NCBI GenBank assembly: GCA_902727945.1 | Contig: CACVAV010000221.1 | Coordinates: forward strand, 1 to 5,387 | Reading direction: 5' to 3' | Length of the DNA: 5,387 nt | Source: an uncultured Thiotrichaceae bacterium | GTDB lineage: Bacteria; Pseudomonadota; Gammaproteobacteria; Thiotrichales; Thiotrichaceae | Position numbers and translations under genes: made by a program | Notes under the pieces: model-generated | Told to the model about the DNA's origin: nothing | What the model saw: only the letters and a program-made list of their open reading frames with translations | The model's database searches: none | In this document: in pieces, positions 1 through 5,387 of the stretch | How the letters are laid out: each line of letters opens with the position of its first letter | How positions within the stretch are numbered: position 1 is the stretch's first letter

Positions 1-78
1 CGAAATGTTAAGCGTTGACAGCCTTCTGTGCAAGCAGGATTGCTAACTATCGTGTTATCAATGGAAATTCGGGGTAAA

Positions 79-105
79 TAATCGGTTTTCCGGTCATTTA
101 ATCGG
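79..105. repeat. Two TAATCGG direct repeats, 20 bases apart
   Basis: TAATCGG occurs at 79-85 and again at 99-105, so the copies start exactly 20 bases apart, about two helical turns. A small CGG-TTTT-CCG inverted repeat at 83-92 overlaps the first copy. The pair lies 50-77 bases upstream of the TATAAT box that precedes rpoZ, a place where an activator could bind. I do not recognise the motif, and a seven-base repeat can arise by chance. Confidence 0.25.
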
Positions 106-155
106 GATTTGTTGCACAGATGTTTGCTAGCTGTTTCTTTTTGCCAACACATGGT

Positions 156-161
156 TATAAT
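156..161 (+). promoter_or_regulatory. Putative -10 box of the rpoZ-spoT-ppx promoter
   Basis: A perfect TATAAT lies at 156-161, about 42 bases before the rpoZ start codon, which would give a leader of roughly 35 bases. No good -35 hexamer sits 16-18 bases upstream; that stretch is T-rich (around 132-138). TTGCCA at 141-146 is only 9 bases away, too close to act as the -35. A TG lies one base off the extended -10 position. Weaker AT-rich hexamers at 173-178 (TAGAAT) and 182-187 (TATAAA) are alternatives. The call rests on the box and its position only. Confidence 0.4.
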
Positions 162-202
162 CAAGGGCTGGATAGAATTTTTATAAAAGGGTTGGAATTG
201 TC

Positions 203-442
203 ATGGCACGTGTAACAATTGAAGATTGTTTGGGTTACGTTGAAAATAATTTTGAACTGGTATTGAAGGCATCTGAGCGCGCCCGCGCGCTGGCTAATGG
301 TGCACAACCATTGGTGGATGAAGAGGGTGATAAACCTACTGTCATTGCACTACGTGAGATTGCTGAAGGTTTGCTGGAAGCACCGGCTGAAGTGCCACAG
401 GAAGAAGAAGCCTTTGAAATAACCATTCCAATGGCTGGTTAA
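203..442 (+). CDS. rpoZ: DNA-directed RNA polymerase omega subunit
   Basis: The 79-residue product is the small omega subunit, which binds beta-prime, helps it fold and assemble into core RNA polymerase, and in E. coli forms one wall of the ppGpp site 1. The N-terminus MARVTIEDCL and the following NNFELVLKASERARAL match the omega signature, and the PTVIALREIAEGLL block (about residues 45-58) is the second conserved helix. The MARVT start, whose first residues contact ppGpp in E. coli, is kept, which suggests a working site 1. The protein is shorter than the 91-residue E. coli omega: after residue 58 only an acidic tail rich in Glu remains, which is the variable part of the family. GGA at 194-196, six bases before ATG, is a modest ribosome binding site. 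The gene is first of a + strand array, 41 bases ahead of spoT, the same order as in E. coli. Confidence 0.95.
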   Translation: MARVTIEDCLGYVENNFELVLKASERARALANGAQPLVDEEGDKPTVIALREIAEGLLEAPAEVPQEEEAFEITIPMAG

Positions 443-471
443 CGTTATTCTGTAATGTCCGGGTAAGAAGC

Positions 472-474
472 AGG
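472..474 (+). promoter_or_regulatory. Ribosome binding site of spoT
   Basis: AGG at 472-474, within an A/G-rich run from about 465, stands nine bases before the ATG at 484. This supports the first ATG over the internal ones near residues 17 and 19. Homology supports it too, because residues from about position 10 (LFRAADLMNMVERYLPEE) already align with the extreme N-terminus of E. coli SpoT. Confidence 0.55.
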
Positions 475-483
475 TAAAACAGC

Positions 484-2679
484 ATGCCAAGTGTACCGCC
501 ATCAAGTAATCTTTTCCGTGCAGCTGATCTGATGAACATGGTTGAGCGTTATTTGCCGGAAGAAGACAGCCGCCGTGTTTATGCGGCGTTTGTTCTGGCG
601 GATGAGGCGCACGACGATGTGATACGCAAATCCGGTGATCCTTATATCACGCACCCGTTGGAAGTGGCGCGGATTCTGGCGGAAATGCGCATGGACGGCG
701 AGACTCTGTGTGCAGCCTTATTGCATGATGTCATTGAAGACACTGACCACACTGAAGCCGATATCGCTGCTCATTTCGGGCCGGTGGTGGCTAAATTAGT
801 GGATGGTGTCACCAAGCTTGAGGGTGATGAGTTCGCCAATAAACAAGAGGCCACGATTGCCAGTTTTCAGAAAATGATGACGGCAATGACGGATGATTTC
901 CGGGTCGTTCTCATTAAACTGGCGGATCGTTTGCATAACTTGCGTACGCTGGGGTTCAAGAAAGTCGCCTCACAGCGACGTATAGCGAAAGAAACTCTGA
1001 CGATTTATGTGCCGCTGGCGCGTCGGATGGGCATGCACCATATGCGCCGTAATATGCAATTGCTGGCTTTTCAGCATCTGTACCCGTGGCGCAGTCAGAT
1101 TTTACGTCAATCGCTGGATCGTTACCTTGACTACAACCGTGAAATCCATAAAGACATTCTTGATACGGTGTTGGAGGCCACACGAAAACAAATCCCCGGC
1201 AGTCTGACCTTTATCTGGCGAAAAAATCCATTTACGATTTATGAGCGCATAAAACGGTACGGAAAACGCTTTGATGAAAAACGTGAGATCCTGGAAGTCC
1301 GTGTATTAGTAGGCACTGCTGATGAATGTTACCGGATACTCGGCACCATACACGGCCTTTACCATCCCAAGCTAAACGGCTTTTTTGATTTTATCGCCAC
1401 GCCAAAAACTGATGGTTTTCAAGCATTACAAACTACCGTCTACACCCCCAGCAAACAAGCCGTCCGTTTCCAGATTCAAACCCGCACCATGTATCACGTC
1501 GCACAATACGGCATTACCGCACAGTGGCGTTATCCCGATATGCACTCCCGCCAGAAGGCAAAAATCACTCAGGATTCCCTGGATATGTGGCTGGATCAGG
1601 TACGTGAACTGGGCCTGAAAGCGGACAGTGCGGCTGAGTTTTATACGGATATGAAGGCCGATATGTTTCTCACTGAGATCTATGCCTTCACACCACAAGG
1701 TGAGGTCAAAGAATTCCCGCTGGGGGCAACGATGGTGGATTATGCTTATGCTATCCATACTGAGTTGGGGCAACGTTGTGTGGGAGCAAGAATTGATGGT
1801 GAGGAAGTGCCGTTGCGCACCCGTATTCCGAATGGGGCTACCGTCGAAATTGTTAGCGATGATCACGCGACACCACAACCCTCGTGGTTGAATTTTACCA
1901 TTACCGGCAAAGCCCGCTCCCATATCCGCAACTGGTTGCGACAACAGAAAGTGGCGGACCGTTTGTTGTTGGGGCGTAAGTTATTTGATCAGGCCTTACA
2001 CAATCATAATAGCTCGCTGGAGGCCGTTGATCAGGATAATCTGACCATGTTGTTGCAGACTTTTAAGCTGGAAAACCTTGATGCGTTGTTCCTGGCCATT
2101 GCCCAAGGAGAGCACTGTTCACGCTTACTGAGCCAGCGTTTATTAGGTGGCAGTGCTGCGTTTACCCGTGCATCAGAGAAGGCTGATGGTGAGGCGACAC
2201 CGCTGCTGATCAAAGGTACTGATGGCTTGCTGATCCATTTCTCCCACTGCTGTTACCCCTTACCTAACGATCCTATTCTGGCACACCTTAATCCTGATAA
2301 AGGCCTGGAAGTTCACCGGGATAATTGTTCCGTACTGGAAGCCAGCGTGGAGCCTGAGTCCATTCTATCGGTGGCCTGGGCTGAACACGATGAGAGTACG
2401 CAGCATTTTCTGGCGGGTATTCTTACTCAGGCGCACAATGTGCCGGGGGTGATTTTTCATATTGCTGAGCTGTTTGAGCAAATGAAAGTCAATATCGAAG
2501 AGGTCACTACGCATGGTGACAACAGTATCAAAGAGACCAAATGGATTATTCACGTAAATAATCTTGAGCACTTAAATGAAATTATCCGTTTGGTGGAGCA
2601 TGTTCCGTCTGTCATCCGGGTTAAGCGCCTGAAGGCAAAAGCTGTTGATAAGGAAGAGGGTAGTTATTTCCGTGACTGA
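484..2679 (+). CDS. spoT: SpoT-type (p)ppGpp hydrolase with degenerate synthetase domain
   Basis: The 731-residue product belongs to the long RelA/SpoT family (E. coli SpoT is 702). It acts in the cytoplasm, removing the 3'-pyrophosphate of (p)ppGpp to return GDP/GTP. The HD hydrolase domain (about 25-195) keeps every signature: RKSGDPYITHP (R48, H57), HDVIED (H81, D82, E85, D86) and LADRLHNLRT (D148, N152, T155). The synthetase region (about 235-350) is recognisable by fold but has lost its catalytic residues: Trp245 for Arg, Glu268 for Asp, Gly299 and Phe301 for the Arg and Lys of RxKD, Phe312 and Gln316 in the GYQSLH motif, Arg328 for the catalytic Glu, and Gln332 for Arg. A TGS domain follows (398-457, His425), then a helical part, a zinc-finger-like domain with Cys589, Cys590, His611 and Cys615, and a C-terminal ACT domain (about 637-716). 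It is therefore probably hydrolase-only, as known for SpoT of Moraxellaceae. It lies 41 bases after rpoZ and overlaps the next gene by 8 bases. Confidence 0.95.
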   Translation: MPSVPPSSNLFRAADLMNMVERYLPEEDSRRVYAAFVLADEAHDDVIRKSGDPYITHPLEVARILAEMRMDGETLCAALLHDVIEDTDHTEADIAAHFGPVVAKLVDGVTKLEGDEFANKQEATIASFQKMMTAMTDDFRVVLIKLADRLHNLRTLGFKKVASQRRIAKETLTIYVPLARRMGMHHMRRNMQLLAFQHLYPWRSQILRQSLDRYLDYNREIHKDILDTVLEATRKQIPGSLTFIWRKNPFTIYERIKRYGKRFDEKREILEVRVLVGTADECYRILGTIHGLYHPKLNGFFDFIATPKTDGFQALQTTVYTPSKQAVRFQIQTRTMYHVAQYGITAQWRYPDMHSRQKAKITQDSLDMWLDQVRELGLKADSAAEFYTDMKADMFLTEIYAFTPQGEVKEFPLGATMVDYAYAIHTELGQRCVGARIDGEEVPLRTRIPNGATVEIVSDDHATPQPSWLNFTITGKARSHIRNWLRQQKVADRLLLGRKLFDQALHNHNSSLEAVDQDNLTMLLQTFKLENLDALFLAIAQGEHCSRLLSQRLLGGSAAFTRASEKADGEATPLLIKGTDGLLIHFSHCCYPLPNDPILAHLNPDKGLEVHRDNCSVLEASVEPESILSVAWAEHDESTQHFLAGILTQAHNVPGVIFHIAELFEQMKVNIEEVTTHGDNSIKETKWIIHVNNLEHLNEIIRLVEHVPSVIRVKRLKAKAVDKEEGSYFRD
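2651..2660 (+). promoter_or_regulatory. Ribosome binding site selecting the GTG start of ppx
   Basis: AGGAAGAGGG at 2651-2660 lies inside the end of spoT and 11 bases before GTG at 2672. The spacing is slightly long but the match is strong. It favours GTG 2672 over the in-frame TTG at 2645, which lies upstream of this site and would add nine residues (MIRKRVVIS) with no family support. Translation of the phosphatase is probably coupled to termination of spoT. Confidence 0.55.
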
Positions 2680-4183
2680 TAAGCAAGAAGAGCAGAAAAT
2701 CGCAGCCATTGATCTGGGGTCTAACAGTTTTCATATGATTGTTGCGGGTGTCGATGAGCATGGACACATGCGCATATTGGACAAACTGCGTGAGTCAGTG
2801 CGTTTGCGTGGCGGATTAGACAAAAATAAAAATCTTTCTGAGGAGGTCAGGCAGCGGGCGCTTTCTTGTTTGCATCGCTTTGGTGAACGTATCCGCGACT
2901 TTTCTTCCGCTGATGTGGCTGCAGTGGGCACTAATACGTTGCGCCAGACGCGTAAGGCCCGCCGCTTTCTTGATCAGGCTGAGCAGGCGTTGGGGCATCC
3001 GGTTTCTGTCATCAGCGGTCGTGAGGAGGCACGTCTGATTTACCTGGGTGTTTCGCACACCTTAGCTGAAGACGATGCCAGCAGGCGTTTTGTGATGGAT
3101 ATTGGCGGTGGCAGTACCGAGCTAATCATTGGTCAGGGGTTTGAAGCGAATCATCTGGAAAGCCTGCACATGGGCTGTGTGAGTAGCAGTCAACGTTTTT
3201 TTGCTGAGGGTGTCATTGATAAAAAGTCCTGGAAACGGGCGATGACTGCCGCAAAGCTGGAGTTAATGCCGATTCAGCGCAGTTACCGTGATATTGGCTG
3301 GGATTCTGCCACGGGTGCTTCCGGTACGATTAAATCCGTCAGGAAGATGATTCAGCAGTGTGAATTGGCATCCCATGGCATCACCCTGGAGAATATGCGT
3401 GAGCTGCAAAGGCGTATGACGGATGCCGGGCACTATAGCCGTTTTGACATTCCCGGCCTGAGTGATGAACGTAAGCCGGTGATTGCCGGTGGTCTGGCGG
3501 TTCTTATGAGTACTTTTGAAGCGTTGGATATTGAGGAAATGCGTGTCTCTGACGGTGCGTTGCGTGAAGGTTTGGTCTATGACCGGATTGAGCGTGCACA
3601 GTCCGGTGATTTGCGTGCTAAAACTGTGCGGATCATGCAGCAGCGTTTCCAGGTTGATGGGTTGCATGCCGCCGCTGTGCGTGAGACCGCTGAAGAATTA
3701 TTTGATGCTTGTCGTGAGGAATGGAAGCTTGCCGGTGATTTACGCGAATTATTATGCTGGGCGGCTGATTTACACGAGTTAGGTTTATCTGTTGCACACA
3801 ATAGCTATCATAAGCACGGTGCTTATTTGTTAGAAAATCTGGATCTGGCGGGTTTTTCCAGTGAGGAACAGGCTTGGTTGAGCCTGCTGGTGCGGACGCA
3901 TCGTCGTAAATTAGCTGCAAGATTCTATGATGATCTGGAGTCTGACCGGTTTAAATCAGCTTGTTATGTCAGCGTGATTCTGCGTATTGCGGTGTTATTG
4001 CACCGATCACGTGCTGAACAGGCGTTGGCATTGGAAGCTATTGTTCCTGCCGGTCGTAGCCTGAGTCTGACGTTCTCCAGCGCCGGGAAGAAACGTCCGC
4101 TGTTATTTGCTGATCTTGAAGAAGAGCGCTCCTACCTGAAAGTGGTCGACTTTAAGCTGCGTTATGACAGTGTTGGTCATTAA
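2672..4183 (+). CDS. ppx: Exopolyphosphatase / pppGpp phosphohydrolase (Ppx/GppA family)
   Basis: With the GTG start the product is 503 residues, close to E. coli Ppx (513) and GppA (494). Family members cut terminal phosphate from inorganic polyphosphate and/or convert pppGpp to ppGpp, using an ASKHA (actin-like) fold. Visible motifs in order are AAIDLGSNSFHMIVA (11-25, phosphate loop 1, Asp14), VGTNTLR (85-91), SGREEARLIYLGV (115-127, the Glu pair carrying the catalytic Glu), DIGGGSTE (143-150, phosphate loop 2), GASGTIKSV (215-223) and the SDGALREGLVYD helix (293-304). The C-terminal half has the HD-like helical domain, with WAADLHELGL (363-372) carrying HE in place of HD and HKHGAYLLEN nearby, as in E. 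coli Ppx. All key residues look intact, so the enzyme should be active. Sequence alone does not separate Ppx from GppA specificity, so the symbol is provisional. The 8-base overlap with spoT implies co-translation with a (p)ppGpp hydrolase. Confidence 0.9.
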   Translation: MTDKQEEQKIAAIDLGSNSFHMIVAGVDEHGHMRILDKLRESVRLRGGLDKNKNLSEEVRQRALSCLHRFGERIRDFSSADVAAVGTNTLRQTRKARRFLDQAEQALGHPVSVISGREEARLIYLGVSHTLAEDDASRRFVMDIGGGSTELIIGQGFEANHLESLHMGCVSSSQRFFAEGVIDKKSWKRAMTAAKLELMPIQRSYRDIGWDSATGASGTIKSVRKMIQQCELASHGITLENMRELQRRMTDAGHYSRFDIPGLSDERKPVIAGGLAVLMSTFEALDIEEMRVSDGALREGLVYDRIERAQSGDLRAKTVRIMQQRFQVDGLHAAAVRETAEELFDACREEWKLAGDLRELLCWAADLHELGLSVAHNSYHKHGAYLLENLDLAGFSSEEQAWLSLLVRTHRRKLAARFYDDLESDRFKSACYVSVILRIAVLLHRSRAEQALALEAIVPAGRSLSLTFSSAGKKRPLLFADLEEERSYLKVVDFKLRYDSVGH

Positions 4184-4204
4184 TTCATTGTTCGGGAATT
4201 AATG
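4178..4204. terminator. Inverted repeat at the end of ppx, possible terminator
   Basis: A perfect nine-base inverted repeat, CATTAATTC at 4178-4186 and GAATTAATG at 4196-4204, encloses a nine-base loop and includes the TAA stop of ppx. The stem is AT-rich and no T-run follows on either strand, so it is not a classical intrinsic terminator. It may cap the 3' end of the mRNA, or be chance in an AT-rich gap. Confidence 0.3.
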
Positions 4205-4207
4205 TTC

Positions 4208-4221
4208 AGCCTGAGCAGGCT
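4208..4221. terminator. Short GC-rich hairpin between convergent genes
   Basis: AGCCT at 4208-4212 and AGGCT at 4217-4221 form a five-base stem with a GAGC tetraloop. It lies directly after the first inverted repeat and touches the stop codon of the - strand gene (TAA read from 4223 to 4221). No T-run follows in either direction, so strength as a terminator is doubtful. Its position between two convergent stop codons is the main argument for a role. Confidence 0.3.
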
Positions 4222-5387
4222 TAGCGTATATCCTCGGGTTTATAAGCCTGTTCAGCACTATCCAGTGCTACATCAGCATGTTGTGCGACGGCGTTGGTGT
4301 AAGTCTGTAATTCCTTGTCCAGGCGTTGATCTGCGGATTGACCGGCAAGGCTAAGCTGTTCTACCACATACCTTAGTTCTGCTGCGTAAAGCAGGCGGTA
4401 TTCAGCGTAATAATTACTTTCTTTGGCTTTCTCCCACAAACCCAGCGTGCGCGACAGCGATCTGTCCAGATCACGGTAGTTTTGTTTGAAAGATTGCAGT
4501 TTCCGGATGCGCGCATTGATGATCTTCCGCTGTTCGACCAGATTACTCAGCGTGTCGAGTGTGTCGAAAGAGCCTTTTTCTCTGAGCCAGTCTGTAATTA
4601 GCCGGCGGTTTGGGTTTGTGTAGGAAACAATGCGCTGATTTCCGGGGATGGCGTTATTTTTGAGTAAGGTACCGGCTTTAATCATGTGTGAGCTGATCAG
4701 CTTTGCTTCCTGCCGTTCATTGTCCAATAGCTGCCCACGGGTTACTTTGATCTTTTTTTCCAGTTGTGCTGCGACGGGTGTAAATTTTTTAATAGCGTCA
4801 TGTGAGTCGCCGGTGCTGTAGTGCACCCAGAATTCACGCAAATACTGACTGACACTTATATTGCGTTGTGTGAGCTTGTCATAGCCGTTTTTACGAATTT
4901 GTGAAACGTCTCTAAGCAGAGCATATTGTTTAGGGGTTTGTTTGGCCATGGCATAGATACGTTGAAAGAAAGCATCGGTGTTTTTGATTTCCTCGCTCAG
5001 TGCCATGCGTTGCTCATAAAGTCCGGGAAAGTGCTCCGTTTCAAATAAGCGCAATTTATCTTCTTCGGTCATGTCAGCGGCCAAAAATGGTGGGTTTTCA
5101 TTTCCGGTGGGGTAGTCTGCCGGCGTTGCTGAAGCAGGTTGCTGCGGGACTTTGGTTTCTCTGACCGGTTGTTCTGCCTCCTTGGGTGGTGGCTGTGGTG
5201 CTTGTGGCGCAGTGGTGTCTGAACGTGCATTGTTTAGCTTCAAGCCCAGTGAGAAGGCGATGAAGGTCAGACAGGCAATCACAATTACCGTAAACAGGAT
5301 GCGTTTTTCCGGTGCATAATCCATCCGGGTCAGGTAGCGGAGTAGCCACAGACCAAATCCAATGATGGCCAGCGGGATAATCAACAG
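4221..5387 (-). CDS. Unrecognised membrane-anchored helical protein, 5' end cut
   Basis: The frame is open to the right edge, where the last two codons read CTG-TTG in the middle of a hydrophobic run, so the true start probably lies outside. At least 388 residues are present. Numbering from the TTG at 5384, there are two hydrophobic segments: about 1-18 (IIPLAIIGFGLWLLRYL) and about 29-50 (ILFTVIVIACLTFIAF, then SLGLKL). A Pro/Gln/Ala/Glu-rich linker follows (about 56-100, with QAPQPPPKEAEQP), then a charged, Cys-free region (about 101-387) rich in Lys, Arg, Glu and Leu that looks almost wholly helical, with coiled-coil-like parts near 205-230 and 280-320. This suggests an inner-membrane hairpin with a large soluble domain on a flexible tether. 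The side of the membrane is not certain. An ATG at residue 21 (5324) is an alternative start that would remove the first segment, but no ribosome binding site precedes it. I do not recognise the family and assign no function. It converges on ppx, so it is not part of that operon. Confidence 0.75.
   Translation of the reverse strand: MLIIPLAIIGFGLWLLRYLTRMDYAPEKRILFTVIVIACLTFIAFSLGLKLNNARSDTTAPQAPQPPPKEAEQPVRETKVPQQPASATPADYPTGNENPPFLAADMTEEDKLRLFETEHFPGLYEQRMALSEEIKNTDAFFQRIYAMAKQTPKQYALLRDVSQIRKNGYDKLTQRNISVSQYLREFWVHYSTGDSHDAIKKFTPVAAQLEKKIKVTRGQLLDNERQEAKLISSHMIKAGTLLKNNAIPGNQRIVSYTNPNRRLITDWLREKGSFDTLDTLSNLVEQRKIINARIRKLQSFKQNYRDLDRSLSRTLGLWEKAKESNYYAEYRLLYAAELRYVVEQLSLAGQSADQRLDKELQTYTNAVAQHADVALDSAEQAYKPEDIR

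Noticed and set aside
15..43. TTGACA at 15-20, a perfect -35 hexamer
   Set aside because: The hexamer 17 bases downstream (38-43, GATTGC) is a poor -10, and no better -10 lies at acceptable spacing. It is probably chance.
2..46. A + strand frame open from the left edge to TAA at 44-46, possibly the tail of an upstream gene such as gmk
   Set aside because: Only 14 codons are visible and they do not resemble the end of guanylate kinase or any other protein I know, so no feature is called.
116..142. ACAG/CTGT pairing followed by a T-rich run, resembling an intrinsic terminator of an upstream gene
   Set aside because: The stem is only four bases with a long loop, and the T-run is interrupted, so it is too weak to call.
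1..152. An open frame on the - strand from ATG at 152-150 to the left edge, about 50 codons without a stop
   Set aside because: There is no ribosome binding site before the ATG, the translation shows no recognisable motif, and 50 open codons can arise by chance. It also overlaps the promoter-like region of rpoZ. It cannot be excluded as the start of a divergent gene without sequence to the left.
1426..1944. A 172-codon open frame on the - strand inside spoT
   Set aside because: It lies wholly antisense to the conserved synthetase and TGS coding sequence and has no family features. It is a shadow of the real gene.
2645..2671. TTG at 2645 as the start of the phosphatase
   Set aside because: It would place the good ribosome binding site (2651-2660) inside the gene and add nine residues not expected in the family. 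GTG at 2672 fits better.

Overview
The window reads as a stretch of proteobacterial chromosome, most likely gammaproteobacterial. The grounds are a rpoZ-spoT gene pair, a SpoT with the full HD-synthetase-TGS-zinc finger-ACT architecture that aligns with the E. coli protein from its first residues, and a Ppx/GppA of E. coli-like length and motif spacing. Base composition looks moderate and even throughout. I see no mobile element, CRISPR array, tRNA or rRNA. The genus cannot be named from this sequence alone.

Layout: bases 1-202 hold no convincing gene. They carry a TATAAT box close to the first gene and a pair of TAATCGG direct repeats one 20-base step apart. Three genes then run on the + strand in a tight array: rpoZ (203-442), spoT (484-2679) and a ppx/gppA-family phosphatase (2672-4183). 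The gap between the first two is 41 bases, and the second and third overlap by 8 bases. A convergent gene on the - strand (4221 to the right edge, 5' end cut off) encodes an unrecognised membrane-anchored, helix-rich protein. The 37 bases between the convergent genes and their flanks carry two back-to-back inverted repeats.

The three + strand genes share one theme, the alarmone (p)ppGpp. The omega subunit forms part of a ppGpp site on RNA polymerase, SpoT degrades (p)ppGpp, and Ppx/GppA enzymes hydrolyse polyphosphate and/or convert pppGpp to ppGpp. The most notable observation is that the SpoT hydrolase active site is intact while almost every signature residue of its synthetase active site is replaced. 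This argues for a hydrolase-only SpoT and for a separate (p)ppGpp synthetase elsewhere in the genome. I found no wholly new system. The best leads are this degenerate synthetase, the phosphatase gene coupled to spoT, and the unknown convergent membrane protein.
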